64,000 nucleotides of DNA from CAZUAQ01 sp964618455 (GCA_964618455.1 CAZUAQ010000013.1:58509-122508), one strand, 5' to 3'; numbered from the stretch's first letter, positions 8,294 to 17,345 are shown. A program made the numbers and translations. The notes: generated by a model not told the origin, from the sequence alone.

Positions 8294-8977
8294 ATGTCCA
8301 AGAAAGTATTGATCGCGGGTTTGTTGCTGATGCTCCCCGCCGTGGGGTTCGCTCAGGAAGTCAGTCTGTCGGTGGTCGCCGGCAACACGTTTGACGGTCC
8401 GTTCACGGACAGCGTCGTGCTGCCCACCGCTCCGTCCGGCACGGAAATCGTCATCTGGACGTTTGTCGAGTCGTCGGTGCCTCTCGACGGCCTGGGCTAC
8501 AAGCTCCACGTGAACAGCGATGCCGACAACGGCAAGTTCGAGATCGCCGACTACGCCCCGGGCAAGCTGAGCAGCTTCGGTGACCAGTTCGATGGTCTCG
8601 GCGAAGCGTTCGCGCTGATCCCCGATCCGACGGAAACCGACTTCTCCACGGCGGCCTACGCGTTCGCCACGACGCCGATCAGCCTGGCTGATCTCAACGA
8701 AGTCATCTTCGAGACGAACACGGTTCCGAACGTGGCGGCTGAAGGCGAAAGCGTCATCGGCTACATCCTGAAGACGACCACGGATCTCGCCCCCGGCGAC
8801 TATGTCGTTTCGGCCCTGGGCCCGATTGATGGTTCGCCCAACGCCGAGTGGAGCTCGACGCCGCAGAACGGCCCGCTGACCGCCGGTAATGACCTGACGA
8901 TCACCGTGCTGCCCGAGCCCACCAGCGCCCTGCTGCTGCTGGCCGCGGTGCCCTTCCTCCGCCGTCGTCGCGCCTGA
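8294..8977 (+). CDS. PEP-CTERM sorting-domain secreted protein (paralog 2)
   Basis: A 227-residue exported protein with the same plan as its upstream neighbour: signal peptide (MSKKVLIAGLLLMLPAVGFA), one beta-rich domain starting QEVSLSVVAGN, and the identical C-terminal signal PEPTSALLLL ... FLRRRRA. I chose the ATG at 8294 because AGAAGGAG sits 8 bases upstream; a GTG at 8285 is in frame but lies inside that site. The shared blocks (YKLHVNSDADN, LNEVIF, GYI, ALGPIDG-PNAEWS) show a tandem gene duplication. Gene-specific promoter and terminator signals suggest the copies are regulated separately. Function unknown; cohesin-like fold is a guess. Confidence 0.88.
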   Translation: MSKKVLIAGLLLMLPAVGFAQEVSLSVVAGNTFDGPFTDSVVLPTAPSGTEIVIWTFVESSVPLDGLGYKLHVNSDADNGKFEIADYAPGKLSSFGDQFDGLGEAFALIPDPTETDFSTAAYAFATTPISLADLNEVIFETNTVPNVAAEGESVIGYILKTTTDLAPGDYVVSALGPIDGSPNAEWSSTPQNGPLTAGNDLTITVLPEPTSALLLLAAVPFLRRRRA

Positions 8978-9070
8978 TCGGCGTTGACTTTGGCTGGAAT
9001 TAGCCTGCTCGACATCGGTCGCTGATGAGTGGTTCGATGTTCGACGGGGTAGACACAGATTGAACAAACA

Positions 9071-9102
9071 AGAGCCTGGCCTTCGGGTCGGGCTCTTTCT
9101 TT
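9071..9102. terminator. Intrinsic terminator between convergent genes
   Basis: AGAGCCTGGCC (9071-9081), a TTCG tetraloop, then GGTCGGGCTCT, pairing with two G-T wobbles, followed by TTCTTT. Read on the minus strand it is followed by TGTTTGTT, so it can also serve the convergent exoprotein gene at 9162. Confidence 0.8.
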
Positions 9103-9161
9103 GCGCGCTGCATCAGTGTGTGGGGATCCAGTCCCGCCGGACATGACAGGGTTCCCAAAGG

Positions 9162-10091
9162 TTACTGCGGCGTTTCTGCAGCTTCCTTCTCGACCGCGGA
9201 AGGCGGTGCTTCGGCCGGCGTGTTCTTCGCCGGTGGCAGTGGCTTGGCGTAGACCCCGAGGTGGTTGGCAACGTGACGCTGGAACTTACCGCTCGGGCGG
9301 TTGAGCACTTTGGGTTTGCCTTCCCCGTCATCCATGACCAGGGTCGTGCTGCCGCCGCCATCGAGATTCAGGGCATTGTACGCCCCGAGCTTGCGGATCC
9401 ACTCGGCGGTCTCCGCCGTCGTCGTCCCCTCGCTGTAGCCTTCCTGCCGACCGTCGATCACCATGAGGATGAGGTAGCGGCCGTCGCGCGTCACGCCCAG
9501 GGCCGAACGCGGGTGAAGCGCCTTCATGCCACCATTGTTGCGCCCATCGATCAACAAGGCATAGAAGCCGCCGATGGCGTGCTCGGCCTTGGAAGCGTTG
9601 ATCGATTTTCGGGCGAGCGTCACGCGTTTGTCCTTGCCGATCAGGATGGCGTCGTAGTCCTTGTGCGCGGGGGAGTACAGGTCGCCGCGCGACATCGAAA
9701 TGCCCACCACGTCCTGGGGATCCCCCTTCTTCGAGGCGAACGGCCCGAAGGGCGAGCCGTTGATCGCCACCTGGCACTTGAATTCCGTCAGGAACTCGGA
9801 GGTCTTCCGCGCATCGGTATCCTTGGGGGCCTCGCCGTTGGGGGGCGTGACCAGGAAGGAGACGGTGGGTTCGCGGAGATCCACGCGGAAGGCGCGCATT
9901 TCCAGCGGGCGGGGTTTCTTCGCACGTCCCTCACAGTACTCCACACCTTTGAAGATCGGCTTCCAGGACGAGATCTTGGCGTGGCGCACCGCGTCTTCGG
10001 GTTTGCCCGGCACTGCCGCCCGAGCGACCGCCGGTACCATCAGGGCCAGCAGGACGATCGCGAGTGCTCGATACCAGCAAGAGGTCCGCAT
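9162..10091 (-). CDS. Secreted phosphodiester glycosidase-family protein (NAGPA domain)
   Basis: About 309 residues from the ATG at 10091 (MRTSCWYRALAIVLLALMVP), which opens a signal peptide ending near ARA. The frame stays open upstream to 10187 without signal-like sequence. The mature part matches the NAGPA/phosphodiester glycosidase family: AINGSPF, HPRSALGVTRDGRYLILMVI, DGRQEGYSEGTTTAETAEWI and the glycine-rich LNLDGGGSTTLV. Family members remove or act on phosphodiester-linked sugars; bacterial exported members are linked to exopolysaccharide or wall polymers. The C-terminal 25 residues are Pro/Ala/Glu-rich and probably disordered. It stands alone, convergent with the PEP-CTERM gene. Confidence 0.85.
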   Translation of the reverse strand: MRTSCWYRALAIVLLALMVPAVARAAVPGKPEDAVRHAKISSWKPIFKGVEYCEGRAKKPRPLEMRAFRVDLREPTVSFLVTPPNGEAPKDTDARKTSEFLTEFKCQVAINGSPFGPFASKKGDPQDVVGISMSRGDLYSPAHKDYDAILIGKDKRVTLARKSINASKAEHAIGGFYALLIDGRNNGGMKALHPRSALGVTRDGRYLILMVIDGRQEGYSEGTTTAETAEWIRKLGAYNALNLDGGGSTTLVMDDGEGKPKVLNRPSGKFQRHVANHLGVYAKPLPPAKNTPAEAPPSAVEKEAAETPQ

Positions 10092-10380
10092 TCGTTTGGC
10101 TCCCGGTGTTGTCCCCGTTGGAGATGGTGTCAGGCACGCAATTTCAAGTGAAGAAATCATTGTCATCGGGCGTCGGAACGGATTCAACCGGTTGGGCTAT
10201 CTGGGGTGATCCTCACGGAGAAGGCTCGGGTACGTCTCCGCGGATGAACGGATTTTGGCCCGTCTGCGCCTGGGCGGGTATCATGCCGAACGATGTTGAG
10301 GCCGGGGCATTGTGCGGATAAGCCGGGGGCGAATTCAGTCTCCGGGTAGCGGGGATCGCCCAGTACGGAACGAGGTGGTC

Positions 10381-11325
10381 ATGCGTCTGGTGTACTTTGG
10401 ATCGGGTGATTTCGCCGTGCCCTCCCTGCGAAAACTGGTGAACCTGCCTCATGAGGTGGTCCTGGTGGTGACGCAGCCGGATCGCCCCGCCGGACGCGGC
10501 AAGCACCTGCGGCCGACGCCGGTGGCCCGACAGGCCGAGCAGGAAGGGCTGCGCGTCGAGAAGTGCGCGAATGTGAACGATCCCGGGTTTGTCAGGAAGC
10601 TGCAGAGCCTGCGTGCCGATCTTGGTGTGGTGGCGGCGTTCGGGCAGTTGATCAAGGAACCGGTGCGGATGGCCTTTCCCGGTCAATGCGTGAACCTGCA
10701 CGCTTCGCTGCTGCCGAAGTACCGCGGTGCCGCGCCGATTCATCACGCTCTGCTTGCCGACGAAGCACTGACAGGCGTCACGGTCTTCCGGCTGGTGGAT
10801 CGCATGGATGCCGGGCCGATCCTCCTGACGCGTGAGACCGCCATCGGTCCATCCGAGACCTGCGGCGACCTGCACGATCGCCTGGCGGGGATCGCCTGCG
10901 ATGCGGTGGATGCCGCCATCAAGATGCATGAGGAGACTCCGCTCCCGCCGGCCGAGCCCCAGGACGAATCCCTGGTCACGCTGGCCCCGAAGCTCTCCAA
11001 GACGGACGGTCACCTGCGTTTCGATGTGCCGGCACGCGACGTGGCGTTACGCTGCCGGGCGATGACCCCCTGGCCCGGGGCACGCTGCTGCTTTATCCCG
11101 TCAGACGGGCAGGAAATCGACATCAGCCTCACGAGCGTGAGCGTCATTCCCAAGGCGAGTGACCTCGGCCCGGGAGAGATCACGGAGAACCTCACGGTGG
11201 CGACGGCAGACGGGGAACTCGAGATCCACGCCCTGCAGCCGGCAGGCAAGGGCGAAATGAGCTGGCAGGATTTCGTGAACGGGCGCCATGTGAAGCCGGG
11301 CGATTGCTTCGCGGCGGTCCGATGA
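10381..11325 (+). CDS. fmt: Methionyl-tRNA formyltransferase
   Basis: Formylates Met-tRNAi with 10-formyl-THF to allow initiation. The 314-residue length is normal. The catalytic N-terminal domain shows MRLVYFGSGDFAVPSL, GQLIKEPV, the NLHASLLPKYRGAAPIHHAL signature with the active-site Asn/His, and RMDAGPIL. The C-terminal OB-like domain covers the last 100 residues (PWPGARCCF ... GRHVKPGDCF). The ATG at 10381 follows GAGGTGGTC; an in-frame start at 10312 is unneeded. No def gene is adjacent, unlike the common def-fmt pair. Confidence 0.95.
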   Translation: MRLVYFGSGDFAVPSLRKLVNLPHEVVLVVTQPDRPAGRGKHLRPTPVARQAEQEGLRVEKCANVNDPGFVRKLQSLRADLGVVAAFGQLIKEPVRMAFPGQCVNLHASLLPKYRGAAPIHHALLADEALTGVTVFRLVDRMDAGPILLTRETAIGPSETCGDLHDRLAGIACDAVDAAIKMHEETPLPPAEPQDESLVTLAPKLSKTDGHLRFDVPARDVALRCRAMTPWPGARCCFIPSDGQEIDISLTSVSVIPKASDLGPGEITENLTVATADGELEIHALQPAGKGEMSWQDFVNGRHVKPGDCFAAVR

Positions 11326-11450
11326 TCGGGCTGGAGTGGGGGCCACTCCAAGTCGGATGAAGGGCAGGCGCGGCTCCTGGAGCGGGAAACGTCCGGGGGA
11401 AGCGGGAACATGAATCGTAAGCAGGTCATCACCCGGATGGTACAGGTCTG

Positions 11451-13016
11451 ATGCAGTTTCTGGTCTTTGGAGCATTTGCAGTCATCCTGAGTGTCCCGGA
11501 CGGCGGGCCGCCCTGGCCGACGGTAACATCGGTGTGGGGCAGTTGGGCGATCGTGCTCGGCCAGTTCGTGGCCGTAGGGGCCGCCGGGGCGATTTTCACC
11601 CACCTCGTGCTTCGCAAGCTCGAATACGAGAAGGACTGGCTTCGCTCCGCGCAGAACCGCCTGAACCAGGGGGGATTGATCACGCGCGTTCTGATCGCGG
11701 CAGGATACCTCGTCTCCATCTTCCTGACGGACTGGACGCGCATCGTGCGGAGTTGGGACTGGGCGACCCGGTTCTGGGGCCTGGACGAGATGATCCTGCT
11801 CCTGCCGTTTCTGCTCAACGTGATGGTCGCGTGGGTCTCGCTTTTTCCGGCGGACCGGGCGGTACGCCGCGTGGCGTTGGAATTGCGTCTGTTTGCCGGC
11901 ATGCCGAGCCGTCCCGTCTGGAAGCTCGGGCGCTACCTGAGCTACATGTTTCGCCAGCACGTCCTGGTGATCGCGTTGCCGATGACGCCGATCGTCGTGG
12001 CGTACGACTTTTCGCGGCGCTACGCCGATGAAATCGTGAAGTGGACGCAGATTCCCTGGGCGCACGAGGCGGTCGTGGTCGTCGTGGCGGGGGTGGTGTT
12101 CCTCTTTGCGCCGACTTTGCTGGCGTTGATCTGGCAGACCAAGCCGCTGCCGAACGGCGAGCTTCGCGATCGGCTCGAAGCGATGTGCCGGCGGGTGAAT
12201 CTGCGTTACCGCCGGATCCTCATCTGGGAGACGGACGGCATGGTGGTCAACGCGGCGGTGATGGGGCTGTTCCGCCCGGTGCGGTACATCCTGCTGTCCG
12301 ACGGGCTGATCTCCATGATGGACGAGAGGAAGATTGAGGCGGTGTTCGGCCACGAAGCCGGGCACGTGAAGCATCATCACATCCCGTTTTACCTGCTGTT
12401 CGCCGTGCTCAGCATGCTGATGGTCGGTGGCGTGACGGAGCTGGTGCGCTGGGGACACCAGGCGAATCCGGATTTGTTCGGCATCGCCACGAGCGAACTG
12501 TACGACTATCTGCGGATCGGGGCGATGGGTTTGGTCGTGTTGCTGTGGGGGGCGGGGTTCGGGATCGTGTCGCGTCGTTTCGAGTGGCAGGCGGATCTCT
12601 ACGGGGCGTGGAGCGTGACGCCCCAGCCGCGGGATTGCGTGCTCAACTGCCGGCTTCACGGAGATCCGGAAGATCCCTCGCGTGATACGGCACCGCCGCC
12701 GGAGCAGGCAACGACCCCGCGGCGTACACCACTCTGCGCGACGTCGGCCCGGCTATTCTCCAACGCGCTGCAAAGTATCGCCGAAATGAACGGCATTCCC
12801 CTCAAGGCCAACAGTTGGCGCCACTCCAGTATCCGCAACCGGATGAACCTGCTCGATAAATACGCGGAGGATCCGGGGGCGATCGCCGCGTTGCTGCGCT
12901 CGGTGGCGTGGATCAAGGGATTTCTGCTGTTGGGAACGGTGATCGGCCTGGTCATCGCGATCTGGCTGTACTGGCCAGCGCAATGGCCTTCCTGGATTCC
13001 ACGCCAAGGTGGTTGA
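11451..13016 (+). CDS. M48-family integral membrane metalloprotease
   Basis: A 521-residue protein with several N-terminal membrane segments (about 1-20, 28-50, 80-100, 110-135, 165-190, 205-230) before the zinc protease core. The core has HEAGH at 301-305, with a downstream Glu in FEWQADLYG (about 378) that fits the third ligand, and membrane helices on both sides of it. Related enzymes (HtpX, Ste24/Oma1-like) degrade misfolded membrane proteins or process lipidated peptides. The fmt stop is 125 bases upstream. The 3' end overlaps the convergent kinase-like gene by 65 bases. Confidence 0.85.
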   Translation: MQFLVFGAFAVILSVPDGGPPWPTVTSVWGSWAIVLGQFVAVGAAGAIFTHLVLRKLEYEKDWLRSAQNRLNQGGLITRVLIAAGYLVSIFLTDWTRIVRSWDWATRFWGLDEMILLLPFLLNVMVAWVSLFPADRAVRRVALELRLFAGMPSRPVWKLGRYLSYMFRQHVLVIALPMTPIVVAYDFSRRYADEIVKWTQIPWAHEAVVVVVAGVVFLFAPTLLALIWQTKPLPNGELRDRLEAMCRRVNLRYRRILIWETDGMVVNAAVMGLFRPVRYILLSDGLISMMDERKIEAVFGHEAGHVKHHHIPFYLLFAVLSMLMVGGVTELVRWGHQANPDLFGIATSELYDYLRIGAMGLVVLLWGAGFGIVSRRFEWQADLYGAWSVTPQPRDCVLNCRLHGDPEDPSRDTAPPPEQATTPRRTPLCATSARLFSNALQSIAEMNGIPLKANSWRHSSIRNRMNLLDKYAEDPGAIAALLRSVAWIKGFLLLGTVIGLVIAIWLYWPAQWPSWIPRQGG

Positions 13017-13740
13017 GTGCGACGGGGGGCACGTGGCGGAACTTCTCCGGCTCGCGTTCGGAGAAGAAGTTGGCCACCGCCTCACGGATTTTCACCTGGA
13101 TGCGCTCGGGGCGACCGCGGGCGCTGACCGTGTGGAACCCGAATTCCTGGTCCATGCGATTGTATTCCTTGAGCAGCCGCGTCTGGTAGCGCTTGAAGCT
13201 GTCGTAGAGATCCTCGCCAAGGGCGAGATCCATGCCGGACTCGAACCAATCGATGGATCCGCGGGAGACCGCGCGGCGAACGAGATTCTGAATATCCAGC
13301 TTGAGGTAGATGACGAGGTCGGGTTTGGGGGCGAAACCGTAGAGATCGTGCGCCCATTCGGGATCGACACCGCGTACGAGATCCCGCGCCCAGGCGGTGA
13401 AGACGTAACGATCGGAGAGCACGACGAACCCGCTCTTGAGTGCGGGGATGATCTCTTTCTCCAGGCGATCGGCGAAGTCCGCCGCGTAGAGCAGGGCGTA
13501 CGTGTAGCGGTTGAACATGCGGAGGTTCTTGGCCTGGGTGATGGTCTGGCCGACGAGCTGGCTTCGCGTCCAACCGGTCTCGATCACACCGTAGCCCTGG
13601 AGTTCGAGCCATTCGCGCAGCATGCTCATCTGCGTCGTGCGCCCGACCCCATCGGTCCCCTCGATGCTGATCAATGTGCCTTCGCAATTGGTCGTATCGA
13701 GGTAGGGCAGCCCCTCCCCGAAGAAGTTCAGGTCACTCAT
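12952..13740 (-). CDS. Thymidylate-kinase-like P-loop protein, Walker A Lys replaced by Arg
   Basis: A 262-residue protein that aligns along its length with the upstream neighbour. The P-loop reads GTDGVGRTT at 28-36, so the Walker A lysine position is Arg34 (codon CGC). The DRY motif is kept at 110-112 (VVLSDRYVFTAWARD). The family's TREP segment is replaced by ETGWTRSQLV (54-63), and ESGMDL precedes a helical SFKRYQTRLL region. Start ATG 13740 overlaps the preceding stop as ATGA. The last ~40 residues run past the homologous region and overlap the convergent protease gene. Real dTMP kinase activity is doubtful; it may be a nucleotide or polyphosphate-linked phosphotransferase subunit. The role is inferred from context. 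Confidence 0.75.
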   Translation of the reverse strand: MSDLNFFGEGLPYLDTTNCEGTLISIEGTDGVGRTTQMSMLREWLELQGYGVIETGWTRSQLVGQTITQAKNLRMFNRYTYALLYAADFADRLEKEIIPALKSGFVVLSDRYVFTAWARDLVRGVDPEWAHDLYGFAPKPDLVIYLKLDIQNLVRRAVSRGSIDWFESGMDLALGEDLYDSFKRYQTRLLKEYNRMDQEFGFHTVSARGRPERIQVKIREAVANFFSEREPEKFRHVPPVALNHLGVESRKAIALASTARSR

Positions 13741-14429
13741 GCAATCCTCGGTGTCTTTTTCAGCGTTCCCAAACGATTCTCGACGATCTGGCGGACCTTC
13801 CGCTGTTGCTCGGCAATGTTCTCGGTGGCGTCGAGGACTTCGAATCCGAACTCGTCGATCATGCGCTCGTACTCGTCGAGTATCCGACCCTGGAAAATCT
13901 TGAAGCTCTCGAAGGGATCGGGATGGAGGTTCAGATCCATGCCCGCTTCGAAGTCCTTGAGCATGGGCCTCGCCATGGTGATGCGACTCAGCGCGACGTC
14001 GATCGGCACGCGGAAGTAAAAGGCGATGTCCGGCCGCGGAGCGATGCTGTACACCTTGCGGACCCACTCCCGGCTGCAGCCGCGTACGGTGTCCCGCCCG
14101 AAGGCGGTGAAGGCGTAACGGTCGGCCAGGACGATCATGCCCGCCTTGAGCGGCGGAAGGATGCTCGACATCAGGCGATCGGCGAAGTCGGTGGCGTGAA
14201 GCAGGCTGAATGTCGTCGGGGTGAGGCTGCGCTTTTTCTTGCCCTTCTTGGTGGTGCGTTTGACGAGGTCGGCCGAGTTCCATTCCGTGAAGAAGACATT
14301 GTAGCCCTGCGACTCGAACCATCGCTGCAAGAGCTTGATCTGCGTACTCTTGCCGGAGCCGTCGATGCCTTCGACGATGATGAGCCGTCCCGGGTAGTTG
14401 TGAGGTTCCAACAGTGCGTTAGTCGTCAC
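13737..14429 (-). CDS. Thymidylate-kinase-like P-loop phosphotransferase
   Basis: 230 residues with an intact P-loop GIDGSGKST (21-29) and DRY motif (103-105). The usual substrate-lid TREPGG motif is missing and replaced by FFTEWNSADLV (46-55) followed by a Lys-rich loop (KRTTKKGKKKR). Such divergence argues against a housekeeping dTMP kinase. The protein shares FADRL, DRY-FTA, GMDL and SFK-Q-R blocks with the downstream paralog. The GTG start at 14429 has GGAGG upstream and overlaps the ppx stop by 11 bases. Operon position with a Ppx-type phosphatase and CHAD protein suggests polyphosphate or nucleotide phosphate transfer (inference). Confidence 0.75.
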   Translation of the reverse strand: MTTNALLEPHNYPGRLIIVEGIDGSGKSTQIKLLQRWFESQGYNVFFTEWNSADLVKRTTKKGKKKRSLTPTTFSLLHATDFADRLMSSILPPLKAGMIVLADRYAFTAFGRDTVRGCSREWVRKVYSIAPRPDIAFYFRVPIDVALSRITMARPMLKDFEAGMDLNLHPDPFESFKIFQGRILDEYERMIDEFGFEVLDATENIAEQQRKVRQIVENRLGTLKKTPRIA

Positions 14430-16158
14430 GTAAGGTGTCCTCCGATGCCCACGTGGCCAGGCGAAGATTCAGTGAGCGTTTGTATCGTTTCTCGAAGACC
14501 GGGCGCAGTCGATGAGCGGCCCACATCTCCAACTCGGCATCGCGCCCGGTGCACACCTCGAGGTCCACATGATCGTTGTACACGCTGCTGTGAACGTCGT
14601 CCACCACCCCGTAATGCGTGCGATCCAGGGCGTTGGCGAGACGAAGTAGAACCGAGAGCTTCTTGACGGCTTTGCGATGCTTCTTGGTCAAATTCTGAAA
14701 GCTGAAGTGATCGCGCTTCGGACTTTCCTTGCGATGATAGCGCGCGATGTTGGCGATGACTTCGATTTCCTGAGGTTCGAACCCGCGCAATTCGCCGTGG
14801 CGAATGAGGTAGTACGAATGCTTGTGGTGCCCCCGATGCCCGATATGGTAGCCGATATCGTGCAGCAACGCGCCGTAGTGAAGCCACTCGCGGTACTCGT
14901 CGCCCAGCCCGTGGATTTCGCGCAGCCCGTCGAACAGCTTGAGGCTGAGCTGCGCGACTTTCTCCGCGTGCCCGCGATGATAGCAGCAACGCTCGGCGAG
15001 GTGGATGACGCTGCGTGGGCGCGGGTCTGGCCAGGTCACCCGGGCTTCGAGGCTCCTGCGCTTCCGCGCGACGTGATCGAGGATCATGCCTTCGCGCAGG
15101 CCGGCGCCGCAGAACTGAATGCTCTCCATTCCCAGTTCCTTCATCAGCGTGTGCAGCACGATCGCGCCGGGCAGGATCATGTCCACGCGTCGATTCTCCA
15201 TGCCGGGCAGTTTCAAGCGCTCGGGACGCGGCAGATCCCGAAGCCTCGCGATCAGCGTCTTGATCTGCGAGCGCATGACGGTGGCCGGTCCGAGCGGATC
15301 CATTTCGGGGTTTCCGAGGCTGCCGCCGATCATCTCGAACAGGCATTCCACCGTGCCGGATGTGCCGATGAGCGACTGCGGACTTGTGTCGCGGATCTTC
15401 GCGAGCCAGGGATCGAGCTGGACCTGGATGTGGCGGCGCAGGGCCTTGATCTCCGCCATGCGCGGCGGGTCATTCTCGAGAAAGAGTTCCGCCAGTCGCG
15501 ATGCGCCGAGCTTGGCCGACCCGAGAAGTTGCGTGGTCGATCGATTCCCGACGATCATCTCGAGGCTGCCTCCGCCGATGTCCGCCACCAGGCAGTTCGT
15601 CTCATTCAAGGCCATCGAATGCGACACCGCCAGGAAGATCAGGCGTGCCTCCTCCTCGGGGCTGATGACCTGAATGTTGAGATCGAGCTGTTCGCGCACG
15701 CGGGCCACGAACTCGCCCCCGTTGGTCGCTTCGCGGACGGCGCTGGTCGCATAGGCGCGGAGTCGATTGATCTTCTTCAGCCGGGCCAGCTTGTTGAATC
15801 GCTTGAGCGTATCGATCCCGTCGCGCATGGCGTTCGGTGTGAGCCGGTGGCTCTTGAAGCCACCTTTGCCGAGCTGCACCATGACCTTGTCGCGTCCGAG
15901 AATGCGGAAATTGCCGGAAGCCGAGGCTTCCGCCATGACGAGGTGAATGCTGTTGGTCCCGATGTCCACCACGCCGATCGACTTGGGAGCGGGATCCTCC
16001 GCCCGATTTGCCGTGCCCGGCAGGGTCGACTGCTGATTGGGCGATGCAGCAAGGACGTGAGCGGGCTGGGGGGCATCGGCGCCGGTCGCTACGGGAGTCT
16101 CCTCACCGCCGCGGCCCGACAGGGGATTCGGTAGATCGCGCATCTCCGGCTCGTGCAT
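14419..16158 (-). CDS. ppx: Ppx/GppA exopolyphosphatase-family protein with C-terminal HD domain
   Basis: 579 residues. A low-complexity Pro/Ala-rich leader (1-58) precedes the ASKHA phosphatase domain: IGVVDIGTNSIH (61-72), YATSAVREATNG, VISPEEEARLIF, ADIGGGSLEM and GTSGTVE. The C-terminal third is HD-type, with LHYGALLHDIGYHIG near residue 432 and a His-rich GHRGHHKHS. The family removes terminal phosphates from polyphosphate or pppGpp; the HD domain fits the long Ppx class. The start lies 12 bases after the CHAD gene stop, and the 3' end overlaps the kinase-like gene. The long leader could be shorter if a later start is used. Confidence 0.9.
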   Translation of the reverse strand: MHEPEMRDLPNPLSGRGGEETPVATGADAPQPAHVLAASPNQQSTLPGTANRAEDPAPKSIGVVDIGTNSIHLVMAEASASGNFRILGRDKVMVQLGKGGFKSHRLTPNAMRDGIDTLKRFNKLARLKKINRLRAYATSAVREATNGGEFVARVREQLDLNIQVISPEEEARLIFLAVSHSMALNETNCLVADIGGGSLEMIVGNRSTTQLLGSAKLGASRLAELFLENDPPRMAEIKALRRHIQVQLDPWLAKIRDTSPQSLIGTSGTVECLFEMIGGSLGNPEMDPLGPATVMRSQIKTLIARLRDLPRPERLKLPGMENRRVDMILPGAIVLHTLMKELGMESIQFCGAGLREGMILDHVARKRRSLEARVTWPDPRPRSVIHLAERCCYHRGHAEKVAQLSLKLFDGLREIHGLGDEYREWLHYGALLHDIGYHIGHRGHHKHSYYLIRHGELRGFEPQEIEVIANIARYHRKESPKRDHFSFQNLTKKHRKAVKKLSVLLRLANALDRTHYGVVDDVHSSVYNDHVDLEVCTGRDAELEMWAAHRLRPVFEKRYKRSLNLRLATWASEDTLRDD

Positions 16159-16170
16159 CGTCCGAATATC

Positions 16171-17091
16171 CTAACCGGTCGGCGCCGATTCGCGACTCTC
16201 ATCATCGGCGCGCTGTTCGGCGTTCGTTCGGCGACCCTGCAGATGGGCACGGACACGCTGTGCAAACTCGGGCCAGCGCTCGAACGCCTCATGGCGACGT
16301 TGTTCGGCGGATTCGCTCCAGTGAAGGGCGTACTTCTGAAGTCGAAGGCAGCGCCAGGTTTGCCGCGCGAGCAGGTCGCGATCCTGAATCAAGGCACAGA
16401 GCGTTTCCACGATGACGAGGTAATCATTCCATTCGCCCAGCAGGTCCTGCATTTCCTTTGCGGCACGAATGATCTCGTCCAACTCACCGCCGGCCAAGCG
16501 TTCGTGCAGTTCAGCGCTGTAACGGAATCGCTTGATCCGCAAACGCAGATCATGGAGGTCGGCGGATTCCTCGCCGGGTTCGATCTCGAGCATCTGCTCG
16601 GCCCGTTTGTGCATCAGGGCGACCAGCGTATCCTCCGACAGGGCGTCACGCTTGAGATCGCCTTCAACGGTATCCAGCAATCGAACGATGCGCTTCAGTC
16701 GTGAGGGGGTATCCTTCTTGTCTGCTTTGCGGGCTGCCCGCTCGAGGGCATTCGCTCTCAGTGACGTCAGTCGCCCCTCGAGCCAGGCGAGATCGGCCGA
16801 CTCAAGAATCTCGCAGGTGCCGGCTTTGCCGATGTGAATCAGGTGAACATCCATGTCGCGTACGTCGCGAAACACGTTGCGCATCTTTCGCAAGGCCGTG
16901 CCGGCGTTCTTCAGCTTACTGCCGCGGGCCACGGGTTTCAGAATCTCGAGCGGTTCTCGCAGGCGCCGGCTGGCCACGCGGAAACGATGGACTGACTCGA
17001 CCTCGCCGGGATGAATGGCGGGCTCGAGATTGCTGCGCATACGCTTCAACTGCTGGCGAGCGTAGCCGATGAGTTCTTCCGTGCGAATCAT
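16171..17091 (-). CDS. CHAD-domain protein (polyphosphate-binding helical domain)
   Basis: A 306-residue protein that is almost entirely a CHAD domain: helical, with conserved His and many Arg/Lys (VESVHRFRVASRRLREPLEI near the start and DLHDLRLRIKRFRYSAELHE later). CHAD domains bind polyphosphate granules in characterised cases. Its position directly before ppx (12-base gap) supports that role here. I chose the ATG at 17091 (MIRTEELIGY); a TTG at 17106 is in frame. Neither has a strong ribosome site. Charged Arg/Glu-rich C-terminus. Confidence 0.9.
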   Translation of the reverse strand: MIRTEELIGYARQQLKRMRSNLEPAIHPGEVESVHRFRVASRRLREPLEILKPVARGSKLKNAGTALRKMRNVFRDVRDMDVHLIHIGKAGTCEILESADLAWLEGRLTSLRANALERAARKADKKDTPSRLKRIVRLLDTVEGDLKRDALSEDTLVALMHKRAEQMLEIEPGEESADLHDLRLRIKRFRYSAELHERLAGGELDEIIRAAKEMQDLLGEWNDYLVIVETLCALIQDRDLLARQTWRCLRLQKYALHWSESAEQRRHEAFERWPEFAQRVRAHLQGRRTNAEQRADDESRESAPTG

Positions 17092-17345
17092 CGAATAAGC
17101 GTCCAATCGGGCGAAAAGAGCGAAGTCGGATGACTCGTCGCCTCATGGGAAACAAGCCGGCCGTCCCGAAGAAAAAACCCTGTGAACAATGTGATTTTAT
17201 GTTAAGCCTTCGTGAAAAGCCAGCGTTCTTTACGTAACAAACCGGGCTGGGGCTTTGCAATTTCTTAACGAAACATGGATCCAGCTTCTGTGGGTTACAC
17301 AGGCGGCGCCATCCATCAGGACCTGTCGGCAGGCGGGACCCCGAT

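Noticed and set aside
11010..12659. Minus-strand frame of 549 codons opposite fmt and the M48 protease
   Set aside because: Composition is His/Arg/Pro-rich, typical of antisense in GC-rich coding DNA.
13737..14429. Annotation as housekeeping dTMP kinase (tmk)
   Set aside because: P-loop and DRY fit, but the TREP lid motif is replaced and the context is polyphosphate-related; I kept a broader call.
14677..16134. Plus-strand frame of 485 codons opposite ppx
   Set aside because: Shadow of the ppx gene; no domains and no ribosome site.
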